A DNA stretch of 64,000 nucleotides from Porogramme epimiltina (lineage: Eukaryota; Basidiomycota; Agaricomycetes; Polyporales; Polyporaceae). Under the pieces are notes generated by a model. It searched no databases, was not told the origin of the DNA, and saw nothing but the letters and a program-made list of their open reading frames with translations. This document shows positions 1 to 10,600 of this stretch, in pieces (the first letter of the stretch is position 1; each line of letters begins with the position of its first letter). The stretch is from assembly GCA_900155495.1 (NCBI GenBank), contig FTLJ01000482.1:1-64000 (forward strand). The letters are read 5' to 3'. Both the position numbers and the translations under genes were made by a program.

Positions 1-3000
1 GGGGTTTGGATGTGTGCTCACCTTCCCGCCTGAAAGAATGTGCAGGGTTTTCTTTTTGTACTTCTATGGCCGTCTCCCCGCCCCCGCCCCATCCCCCGCA
101 TCCCCCGCCCGCCTCGCCCGCGCGAGAACGGCGGCCCTCCCCGCTCACCGCCTCCGCCGCCGCCGCCACCGCCAGATGGCCCGGCGCCCCCGCCCCATCC
201 GTCATCGCCCCACCGCCGGTTCGGATCACCGGGTCCTGGCCCCGGGCCGGCGCCGCGCCCGATCCCGTTCTCGTGGTAACCCCGGTCATACTCCGAGAAC
301 CCATTCGCGGGGCCTGGGCCCCAGCCCGAGTCGCCTCCGTGCGCTGGCCCTGTCGGCGGGGGCGGCGGGCTGCCCAGTGCCCCGAGGCTGCCGAACGCGC
401 CGCCTTGCGTGAGGGCGCGTGCGTGCTGCACGAGCTGCTGCAGCTGGTCTGGATTGATGGAGCCCAGACCAGGATACAGGCTGGGCATCGCCGCCGCCGC
501 CTGCGACGGGTCGCCCATCACGACGTCGGGCCGGTCTGCCTGCAGCTGCCCGACGAGCTCTGCGACCGACGCCGTCGGCCGCACTGTGTCCACGAGCGCG
601 GGCTCTCCGCCGTCGCTCCAGAATATCGCATCCACATCGGGCCCCGTCAGCAGCGCCTTCGCGCCCTCGTCGACCTGCTCCTCCGGAATCTGTGTTGGGG
701 GCTCTGTCGGTGTGTCAGGGATCTGCGCGGGGGAGCTGTAGAGCACGACGAGCGCAGTCCGTTCACGCTCCTCTTGCACTGTGGACTCTTCGCTGTGGCT
801 GCCTCGTGGTGGTAGCGACATCGACTGGATATCCGGGGGTATTTCGAGGGCTGGGGGTGGACCGACCGAGTCAGTCACGGGATCAACACGATGCAGAGCG
901 CGTGCGCTTACGCTGTGGCTCTGCCCATTCGATTTGCTCGTCGAATATGTGGGCGTGCAGTGCTGCACCCTCGTCTCGGTCAAGGTCGCGGATGTTATGC
1001 CCCATGGTTTGCAAGCCCTGTGTAGTGCCGCAGAATGGCGTCTAATTAACATACAGTACATATGCTGATACGAGCGGAAGGGGCTGACAGAGGCAGGATC
1101 ATCGTCATAGACCGCACGGTCGATCAACTTGATTTGCTCGAGCTTATCGTCCGCAGCCCACGTAACCGACCGCTTGGGTTTCCCCTTTTTGGTGAACCCT
1201 GGCGTGCCAGCAGTAGATGGTCCGGCATTGGATGGACCGGCTGTTGAAGGCCCTGCAACTGGGCCAGGTGGTGGCGTCGATGTCGATCCTGATGCGCCAG
1301 CACTCGACCCGTATGACTTGAGGATGTCCTCAAACGGATTGAACGACGAAGGCTGCGCAATGTTGACATCGGGCTCCTTCTTCACCAGGGGCATTGCCGC
1401 AGGCGGGATCTTCTTGAAGCTGGGCATTTCCTTCTTGGTCGGCTTGGGCTTTGAGAAGAACGACGAGTCGGACTTTGCGTCCTTCACGACCTGCTTCGAA
1501 TCCTTCTTGACCGGCACAGCCTTTGGAGTCGTTGCGGCAGAACTGGGGACGGCAGCCTTCTTGACTGGGGGCGCACCCTTCGCTGTCGGGGTTTCTGCTC
1601 GCCGCTTCTTGCCTTTCGCGTCTACAATTAGGCTCTGCATCAATATTTGGTGGGGCCAGCAGAATGGACCGACATGACCCACCCTCTGCAGAATCGGTAT
1701 CCATCTTGTCTGACGCCTCCTGGCTCAGCATTTTTCGCCACTTTCGCTCCAGGTTCGATGCCATGTCCTTGATCGCTAATCGTTTCCGTCGGCGCACATG
1801 CGAAGACAGTAGTTAGATACATGTGATACAACGACGTAGGTTTTAGTGCAGCAGCACTCATCCACGAGTTCCGCGCATATATGCACATCACTCGGCTCTC
1901 CGTCAGGCGATTGTGGTACTGGTATCGCTCAAGGCGCATATACGTAGGGTATAGTCGTAAGAGAAGGCTCAACTCACCCGGGGTCGGAGGATCCTTCGTG
2001 AGTCGCATGATCAGCTTCCCCAATTTCGATAACTTCAACTTCTCAACTGTAAGCGGTAGTCGGTCGACGATCTGGGCCATAGGGAGTTAATGAGGCTACC
2101 CCCGTTTGAATAGGCTCCCATGACGGTTGCCACTCACATGAAGAATAGGCATGATGGTCTCCACTAGTTGCCCATCAGTCCTTCCAACGAAGGCCAACTT
2201 CAACCACTCCCGTATGATGTCCATTGCAATCGAATTGTCGACCCAAGCGCGGAAGTAGTGGTTGCCAGCATTGTCTCTGATCCTCGTAAGAGTTTCTAAG
2301 CGAACCTGCGCCTCAACATCTGGAATCCCGAAGTCATCAATGAGGTTCACGAGTTGGGCGACCGCTCCGGCACCAGTGAAAGACGAAGGCAGTATGAGAG
2401 GCCTGATGTCGCGAGCCAGATCTGCCCTTCGCTCTTCTACAGAACGCCTGTTCACGGGAGGGGCAACGGGAGCCGGTGGAGACGCGACCGGGGTAGGTTG
2501 TTGAACGACTTGGAGCGTTAGTTGAGGCGTTGATGAAGGACCCGGTTGTGATTGCGGCGGTGAACCGTAGAATGAGGAAGGAGGTATCCCGGGATACATC
2601 GTACTGGATGGTGAATGTAGGGCATAAGGGGCCAAAGTACCTTGTGATTGTGCTTGCGGGGAAGAATGGGAATGGGTGCGAGGGAGGGGGATAGAGTGTG
2701 GTTGCTGTGATTGCGCGAACGGTGAGGGATTGTGCACGAACTGATTGACGGATAATGTAGGTGAATGAGACTGCTGAGGGTAGTGGAATTGCACACGGGA
2801 TTGAGCCGGTTGAGTGACGAGGAATGCGGATTGCTGGTATTGTGGAGGAGGACTCGAAGATGAACCATTCATCGTCAATGCAGGGCTATGACCTTGCTGT
2901 CAGGGAGGAGGGAGAAAGACACGATCGGGACCACGCACTCAATAACCCCCGCCGATGATGATGGATGGGACTGCGAGCTTGAAGTGGAGGCTGTTGCGCC

Positions 3001-3424
3001 GTTTAGGGAGGAGTAGCTGGATAATGGGAGTTGTTGCGCGGGCTGTTGCCATTGGGAGCTGGGATACGAGACGCCTCCATTATAGAGCGAGGCCGCGGCG
3101 AGGTAGGCGGGTGGGAGGTAGAAGGTGGTCCCTCCGGTAGAAAGGGTGGTGGATGATGCATGCTGGGCTGGAGGATGGGGACGGGAATGAGCATGGACGG
3201 GGGCAGGGAGAGAGGGTGGCGGACGAAGACGCGTCCTTGGTGGTGGGCGCTTGTTCAATAGGAGTGGTGTGCTCACCCTGGGGGTCTCCGAAGTCAATGC
3301 CGCTGCCCTGCACGCTGGCAGCCGTCTCCTTCCAATCGTCCGTGGTCGCCACTAACCTGTCGTCGTGAACGGACGACAAGTCGGGGATGTGTTGCGACGG
3401 GAGCCACGCATTCGTATATTCCAT
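1..3424 (-). CDS. PNUTS-like PP1 regulatory subunit (3' end off the left edge)
   Basis: Likely nuclear targeting/regulatory subunit of protein phosphatase 1, the role of PNUTS (S. pombe Ppn1) in 3'-end processing and transcription termination. Spliced by hand from ATG 3422-3424: a Ser/Pro/Gln-rich N-terminus, then a TFIIS N-terminal (LW-like) helical domain encoded at about 2500-1700 (LARDIRPLILP, FRAWVDNSIAMDIIREWL, LPLTVEKLKLSKLGKLIMRL, IKDMASNLERKWRKML), then a PP1-docking RVxF-type motif KRSVTW followed by AADDKLEQIKLID at about 1170-1110. A disordered stretch and a Gly/Arg-rich tail follow, ending in the start of a CCCH zinc finger (KRKPCTFFQAGR). The last visible exon ends at 22 with donor GTGAGC, so the rest of the finger lies outside the window. 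A short AGPST-type repeat precedes the docking motif. It is divergent from the HMG-box gene. Domain order matches PNUTS closely; the far N-terminal exons (3424-2885) are less certain. Confidence 0.85.
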
Positions 3425-4262
3425 CTGCAACGATGTACCCAGGACGACTCTTTTTGCACAGGGCGCTCTCAGGCGATTACTGCAAAAACTACGGGCTTAT
3501 TTGTGTGCACAGCGGGACGGAATGGAGGACAGGAGGGTTGCCGTCGGTCGTCGACCGTGTAGGTGTCACCTTGCTAGGACTTTCAAGGCTACGTTCGCCG
3601 TTTCGTGATGATGGTCAGAGGTCAGGCTGAGAGTCGGCCATTCGCGCTCCGCTTTGAACTCCCCTCTTGCCCAAATCCGGTCCGGTTTCCCACGATGCCG
3701 CGCCCAGAGAACCCGACGCCGAGCCGCGCCTCCTCACAGACCCGCACCGCTTCTGTGCCGTCCCCCGAAGACGGAGTGTCGGAGCCAGGGACTAGCGTTG
3801 GTGACCCACTAACTAGTCAGAGAAGACACGCAGAAGACTTGCATTTTGCTTTGTTCTCGCACGAGGCTTGTTCCAGCTCCCACATCAGCCCAGACGTCTG
3901 ATTGCAGCGGTCATTCGCTGAGATATCGCTTCTCATAATTGCTATAAACAGCATATAATGGAGGGGCGAGCACATGGGAAAACAATAAGCGCATCATTGA
4001 ATCAAATTTGAAACCGTGCCCCAAACCGATTACAGACAGGGACTAATGCGGACTAATGCTGTTTGTAACGGAACAAACAAGTCAATTCAACCAAACACGC
4101 ACAACGTCTAGGGCATATCACTACCCCATCAACAAAGTTTTCAACCTCCCTTTACCCCCCTTTCAACCCCCTTCTTACTCCCGCGGTATACGAGACGCGT
4201 CGCGTCGCGTTTACACGGCCTATATCCTCTTTCATCCCCTTCGTCCCCCAACTACAACAAAT
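3425..4262. other. Intergenic region between divergent PNUTS-like and HMG-box genes
   Basis: About 840 bases that should contain both promoters. The part before the HMG gene is C/T-rich (about 4140-4260), typical of fungal promoters without a clear TATA. The PNUTS start is preceded by TTGCAG, so a 5' untranslated exon is possible. I see no supportable gene; the small open frames look random. Confidence 0.5.
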
Positions 4263-5223
4263 ATGAGCCACGATTATCCCGCACAATTCGAGATGCAGAA
4301 GGCCCAGGTACGTCGTGATCGCCGTCGCCCACAAACATCCATTTTCAACACCGGGCGCAGGTCTTGGGCGGCCTAGGTCAATTGGCGACCAGCATGAGGG
4401 AATGCGCCGCCTACGCGGACCAATTCGCACAAATGCTCAGCGCAATGACCTGGAACGGCAGCGCTCCCGCGTTCGCTGCCCTGCCAAATGGCCAGTACGC
4501 CATGCCCGTCATGCCTCCAATGCAGATGGCGCACGACGATCACGGCAAGAAGCGCAAGTCGCGCGGCGACGACTCCGACGGCAAGCGCAAGCATAAGAAG
4601 CCGCGCGACCCCAACGCGCCCAAGCGTCCGCCTTCGTCGTACCTTATCTTCCAAAACGACATCCGCGCGGAGCTCAAAGCGAAGAACCCCGGGATGCGCA
4701 ACAATGAGCTGTTGAGCGCTATCTCGAAGCTCTGGTCGGAGATGCCCCAGGATCAGAAAGACGTATGTGTTTACGTCGCTCCTTCGTCGCGTCGTGCCGT
4801 GTCCAACCCGTCGCATAGGAATACGAGGCGCGCAACAAAGTCGCCAAGGATGAATGGATGGCGCAGAAGAAGGTCTACGAAGCGGGCAAGAACGGTGTGC
4901 CCGCCGCCGTGAGTTCGCTTCCTTCGTAGCTTGAGTGGGGTACTCACCTACGGTTCTCATAGGTACCGGCCGCAATCGCTGACGTCGCCGCCGCCAAGGT
5001 TGAGTCTCCCGCCGCTGCGCCCGAAGTTGAAGCCGAGAGCTCAGTGGAGGAAGACACTGGCGAGGATGAGGAAGAGTCTTCGAACTCCGATTCTAGCGAT
5101 GACGATGACGAGGTGCCTGTCGCTGCCCCTCCGGCGAAGAAGTCCAAGAAGGAGAGCCCAGTCACTCCTGCCAAGGAGGGGCACGCGAAGAAGGAGAAGA
5201 AGCATAAGAAGTCGAAGGATTGA
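4263..5223 (+). CDS. HMG-box chromatin protein
   Basis: Architectural DNA-bending nuclear protein. Four exons: MSHDYPAQFEMQKAQ, then VLGGLGQLATSM to the first part of the box, then EYEARNKVAKDEWM, then an acidic/basic tail. The HMG box begins DPNAPKRPPSSYLIF and continues NELLSAISKLWSEMPQDQKDV; an intron after QDQKDV (donor GTATGT, about 4763) splits it before the last helix. The N-terminal part before the box is about 100 residues and Met/Ala/Gln-rich. The C-terminus carries an acidic run (DTGEDEEESSNSDSSDDDD) and a lysine-rich end (KKEKKHKKSKD). This is longer than NHP6 and closer in layout to fungal HMGB proteins with acidic tails. The start is chosen as the first ATG in a good context, with exon 2 continuing in frame. 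Confidence 0.9.
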
Positions 5224-6077
5224 AGGCTTAGGTTTCCGTCCCTCCGTATGTATGCCCTCCATGACCTATGGAATATGTCCGAAGTTTGGCAGCGGTATTC
5301 GTCTTCGAAGTAGGGTAGTAGTATGTTCGCCGTCTGTAATGCGCTGCGATATTTGATTCAGGGGTATCGTGCTTGGTTCACCCCCGCCTGACATTAGTGT
5401 GTATGTGTGGGCTGCCATGAGAGTAGCGAGTCAGACGGCTGAGTGCGTGAGTTGCAGGAGGGACTATCCGGGTGCAGGTGTGGAAGATGGTCGCAGGCAG
5501 AAAGGAAAGGGGGCCGGGATCGATGACGCGGACCGTTGCCGGAAGGAGACTCAGCTGCCGCGCGTAAGACCGGCCGGAGAGTGCGCTCAGCCATCCAGGT
5601 ATGTTGACCGAGAATCCCGGAGAAGTGCCGGAATGTGTTGTGGGGTCCCTTCTCAGCTCAATCGCCCGCCGACGCTCAAAGCGCGCCGCTTGCTTCCGCG
5701 TTCCTTCTCCACAGTGGCCCACATACAGCGCCTCCCGTGGGCGATTGTCTGCGTAAGGCGGTACCAACAGTGCTCGCTGAGCGATGCTGCGCACTGTCGT
5801 CGCTGCCTGCTTGGCCTGACCGTTGCTGCACCGAACCAATGCGAGCAGCTGGCAGACGTAACGACAACATAACCGGCGAGCACGTCGCGCAGGCGCGCCT
5901 CTTAGCAAAGCGGTGGGAGATGGCGATAGCGAGCTTACCTTAGGCCGGGACGTGTGCACTGACCCGGGAACAGGCCGGCCACCAAGCTGCCGCGCCCGAG
6001 GCCCCGAACCATATATAAAGCAGGCGACCGTCGACTGTCCGTTTCCGCCTTACTAGCTCTATCGCAACTCTCCATCG
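5224..6077. other. Intergenic region, HMG-box to WW-protein gene
   Basis: About 850 bases between two genes in the same orientation. The last 70 bases hold the TATA box of the WW-domain gene. A minus-strand open frame of about 190 codons (5378-5959) is compositionally biased, matches no family I know and has no splice or promoter support. Nothing else is seen. Confidence 0.5.
6012..6019 (+). promoter_or_regulatory. TATA box of the WW-domain gene
   Basis: TATATAAA lies 58 bases upstream of the ATG at 6078. This matches the spacing of other TATA boxes in the window. Confidence 0.75.
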
Positions 6078-7005
6078 ATGTCCCAGCCCCCGCCCTACCA
6101 ACAACCTGGCGGCTACCCCCCGAACCCGGATAGACGTCCGCTCCCCCAAGGATGGATCGAGCGGTACGACGAAAGGTGCGCATTCGTCGCCTCCCGATGT
6201 GGCCCCGGTGTGCTCATCGATACCTATGTGCCCCGCCCTCGCTTAGCTACCGGACTTGGTGAGCCGTGCACGATCCACCCGATCGTGGCCATTTCATCTA
6301 ATAAACTTTCCGTGCTTGACAGGTTCTATGTGAACACCTTCGAGAACCCACCCCGCTCTTCATGGGTGCACCCTCTTGGCCCAGCCCCGCCCTCGCCACA
6401 ACCCAGTGGATACGCACCCCCGTCCGGTCCCCCGCCGCCTAGCGGCTCCCCGTACCCTCCTCAAGGCGGATATGGGGGATACGGTCAACCTCCGCCCCAG
6501 CAATGGCAGCAGCCCCCGCCTCCACAGGGAGGTTACTACGGAGGACCTCCGCAGGGGGGCTACTACGGAGGACCCCCGCAGGAGAACCGAGGTGAGGATG
6601 CGCGCTTTCCGTGGGTGGATGGGAAGGTACTGATAGGTGGATACGATCAGGGTGGTTCGGGTCCAACAGCCCTCAGCCCCAGGTCATTCAACAGCAGGCC
6701 CCGCCGAAGAAGTCTGGGCCTGGCATAGGGACCGCGCTTCTTGCTGGTAAGCTCAAGATGCGTGCGTGATATCTGTGGCAACGCCTGACGTGGACATGTG
6801 AACAGGTGGCGCGGGTTTGGTGGGAGGCGCATTGCTTATGGACGCCTTCGAAGACCACGAGGACCACGAGCGCGAGGAGGCGTACGATGCTGGTGAGTGC
6901 AATGCTTTGCGTGTATTGAATACCCCGTGATTTACCATATGGCGCCCAGGTTATGACCAAGGCTTCGACAACGGGGCTGATGCGGGCGATGGCGGAGACT
7001 GGTAG
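6078..7005 (+). CDS. WW-domain protein with Pro/Gly-Tyr repeats and a glycine-zipper end
   Basis: Small adaptor-like protein. After a Pro-rich start the WW domain reads LPQGWIERYDER, then (across an intron at 6176-6322) FYVNTFENPPRSSWVHP, so both signature tryptophans are present and an intron splits the domain. Next come Pro/Gly/Tyr repeats (units like GGYYGGPPQ at about 6520-6590). A second intron (donor at GAG|GTGAGG about 6590, acceptor before GGTGGTTCGGG about 6650) restores the frame into SNSPQPQVIQQQAPPKK. The C-terminus has a small-residue stretch (GTALLAGGAGLVGGALLMDAF), possibly a membrane-seeking glycine zipper, followed by an acidic tail ending DAGDGGDW. WW domains bind Pro-rich ligands; the partner is unknown. 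Confidence 0.82.
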
Positions 7006-7689
7006 TTGCACGTCGTGTCTGTCATGGACTCGCAGTTTATATGAAGTCTCCACACCGTCTCATTCCCGGCCCGGTCCGCTCAGTGATGTCCCATATATAC
7101 CTGCTGATCTCGGTGTACAGTATTCCAATTTCTTCATACGGCTGTGTTATATCATGGATCTGTCGAGCCCTTTCATTTAAACATTAACCGGCGTAAGGGT
7201 GTTCACGAAGAAAGCAAAATCTTCGCGAAGGCGGGTCGTCCCGGATGCATCGCAACTTTTGTCATATGAGCTCTCAGGCGCTCGTTATTTACGAAATGCA
7301 CGTAATCGCAGTTCGAGTAGCTGCGCGTATCCGGAATATGCTGCGACGAATAGCCTCATCGCCCATGGCCATAACCCTGTGAACGATGTGTGTGAGTCCC
7401 AACTCGAGGGCGACAGGAATGGGAACGCAGTACTTAGTCCAGAGGTTGTGTTCCTGGCGGACCTAGGGGTACCGAGGAGAATAGCAGTGAATTGGTGCCG
7501 TGAGAGGACCGTGGCAACGCGCGTGGGCGCGTGTTTTGCGGGTGCGCGCAGGCGCTTGTAGCGGCGCCGTGCTTCTCTCCTGCTCCCTCCTCCCAATCCG
7601 CTCTTTCAGTTCCCCTCATAGATTCCGCTGCTCGTTCTTAACGTACTGAGGCCATCACTGCTTGCGTCCGCTTATCTATACCAAAGCCC
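7006..7689. other. Intergenic region before the kinesin gene
   Basis: About 680 bases holding the 3' region of the WW gene and the kinesin promoter. The 100 bases before the ATG at 7690 are pyrimidine-rich (CTCCTGCTCCCTCC). I see no TATA box and no gene. Confidence 0.5.
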
Positions 7690-10600
7690 ATGGCTGAGCA
7701 TGGCGATGGAAACATCAAGGTCGTCGTCCGGTGCCGGCCCCTCAACTCTCGCGGTTCGTGTTTTTCTGTGCACTACGCGTCCGCCGCGTCCTCGGTGCTG
7801 ACTTCTCACCTGTCCACTCTTCTCTCCCCGAACAATCTACGGGTACATTCGGCGACTGTCAACAGAGATCGCGCGCGGGGCAAAATGTCTCGTGCGCATG
7901 GAGGGGAACCAGACCATCTTAGAGCCTCCAGAGCCGGGTTCGGCGGGTGCGCAGGCAGCTTCTGGACGGGCAGCTGAGCGCAAGGCTATGAACTTCGCGT
8001 TCGACAAGTCCTACTGGTCAGCGGGGCCGAGGGACGAACCCAACTACTGCTCGCAGCAGACCCTATATGACGACTTGGGGAAGGAGCTGCTGGACCATGG
8101 CTTTGCGGGATTTAATGCGTGTATCTTGGCTTGTGAGTGTTTGTTGTTTACACGGCGCGTCGCTTTACTGAATGCCGCGTCTAGACGGGCAGACAGGTGC
8201 GTTATCAGGATAATGATGAAGACGTGTATGGCGGGGGCTAATGCGCAGGCGATGGAAAGGTTCTGGGAAGTCTTACAGGTGCGTACCGTCGTTTGCTGCG
8301 CAACGGCTGATATACTGATGTGCGCATGCAGTATGATGGGCTGTGAGTTTCCCATGTCCCCCTTCTATTACATTCAAGTGACCATGCTCCCCAGACGGAC
8401 CCGACAAGGGCATTATACCACTCACATGTTCCGAGCTCTTCTCGCGAGTCGAGTCGAAGAAGGCCAACGACCCCCACATTAATTTCACCGTAGAAGTATC
8501 CTATATCGAGATCTACAACGAGAAGGTCCGCGACTTGCTCAACCCCAAGAACTCTGGCAACCTCAGGGTCCGTGAACACCCAAGTTTGGGTCCTTACGTC
8601 GAAGACTTGTCGAAACTCGTGGTCAACAGCTACGACGAGATGATGACCCTGATGGACGAGGGAAACAAGGCTCGTACGGTCGCTGCGACGAACATGAACG
8701 AGACGTGCGTCCTACACGCAAGCGGATGCATCTCAGTCGAGGCACTGACTGTGGCGCAAACTCTAGATCCTCGCGGTCGCACGCCGTTTTCACCCTTCTC
8801 CTCACTATGAAACGACACGACGTGGACACGAACCTCGACACCGAGAAAGTGTCGCGCATTAACCTCGTCGATCTTGCCGGTTCCGAGCGAGCCAACTCCA
8901 CTGGTGCCACTGGACAGCGGTTGAAGGAAGGAGCGAACATCAACAAGTCGCTTACTACACTCGGTAAGGTCATCGCTGCCCTGGCGACTGCAAGTCAGGC
9001 GGAGGCCAAGAAGGGGAAGAAGGGAAAGGCGGAGGAGTTCATCCCTTACCGTGATTCGGTGCGTATATGCTATTTTTTAGTGTCACTCCATTATATTGAG
9101 TCGGGTTTGCGCGGCCGTTAGGTCTTGACATGGCTGTTGAAGGACAGTCTAGGAGGAAACTCCAAGACCGCCATGATTGCTGCCATTTCACCCGCCGACG
9201 TGCAGTACGAGGAGACGCTTAGTACTCTGCGGTACGCTGACCAGGCGAAGAAGATCAAGAACAAAGCCGTTGTCAACGAGGACCCCAACGCGAAGCTTGT
9301 GCGCGAACTCAAGGAGGAGCTGGAGATGCTTCGGGGTAACGTATTTGTTCACGTGTGCCGTAACCAGGTTCTGACCCGCCCCGTCTAGCGCGTGTTTCTG
9401 GAGCCAGTAACGAGTCCGTCTTCGATCCCAAGATCCCCGCGTCGCAGCAGAAGGTCACGTACCAGGCCAAGGATGGTACAATCAAGACCGTCACCAAGGC
9501 AGAGCTTCAGGAGCAGTTGGAGACGAGCGAGAAGCTGATGCAGAGTCTGAACGAGACCTGGGAAGAGAAGATGGAGCGCACGCAGGAAGTCCAGCGGGAG
9601 CGAGAGAAGGCGCTTGAGGAACTCGGCATCACCGTTGACAAGAATAACGTGGGCGTGCATACTCCAAAGAGGATGCCCCACTTGGTCAACCTGGTTCGTG
9701 AGCTTCACGTGTTACAGTTAGGCTGCCATGCTCAAAGCCGGGTTCATAGAACGAGGACCCCCTTATGAGCGAATGCCTCATCTATCAACTTAAACCTGGC
9801 AAGACCGAGGTGGGAAGATTGGACAGCGATAAGCCAGCTGCTATTCGTCTTAGTGGAGAGAGCATCGCGGAGGAGCACTGTTACTTCGATAACAACGATG
9901 GCAAGGTCACGCTCTACGCCATGTCCGACGCTGTCACGGTATGTGGCCTTCATATGCAGCATGGGGACAGCACTGACCGGTCGAGTTTAGTTCTTGAATG
10001 GTCGACAAATCACTGCCGGGCAGGTATGACATTGCCCAAGGTTGCCCATGGACAATTTCTGATAACGCTTTAACAGGCCTACAAGCTACGTACAGGCTTC
10101 CGTATCATCTTAGGTGAGCATGATCTATTGGCATCCCTCCTGAGGCAGGTGATTAAAACATGGTATAGGCGAGCACCATGTGTTCCGGTTCAACAATCCC
10201 GAGGAAGTACGGAAACAACGAGACCGCGCGAGGGCGAAGTCGCAAATGAGCATCAGCATAACGGCCGCCGAGTTAGCCGCGGCAGAGGGCTCAGAAGCCA
10301 CACGTCCCAGCTCTCCAACAGGCTCCAGCGTCGATCTCAATGACGTTGACTGGACGTTCGCTAAGCGGGAGGCTGCCTTCGCTCGGCTCGGGCTTGATCC
10401 ACAGCTAGACAACCTGCCGGATGATGACCTCAACAAGCTCTTCGAGAAGATCACCAAAGTCAAGACGATGCGAGACCACAACGCCAAGCGGCCGGAAAGT
10501 AGTCTTAGCCAGGCGGATGATATCTGGAGTGAATCTGGTCGACCAGATACCCTCACGGATGACACCAGTGTAGACGCCATGACCACCCATGACAGTCCCG

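Noticed and set aside
5378..5959. 193-codon minus-strand open frame between HMG and WW genes
   Set aside because: Compositional frame with Arg/Pro/Ser bias and no recognisable motif.
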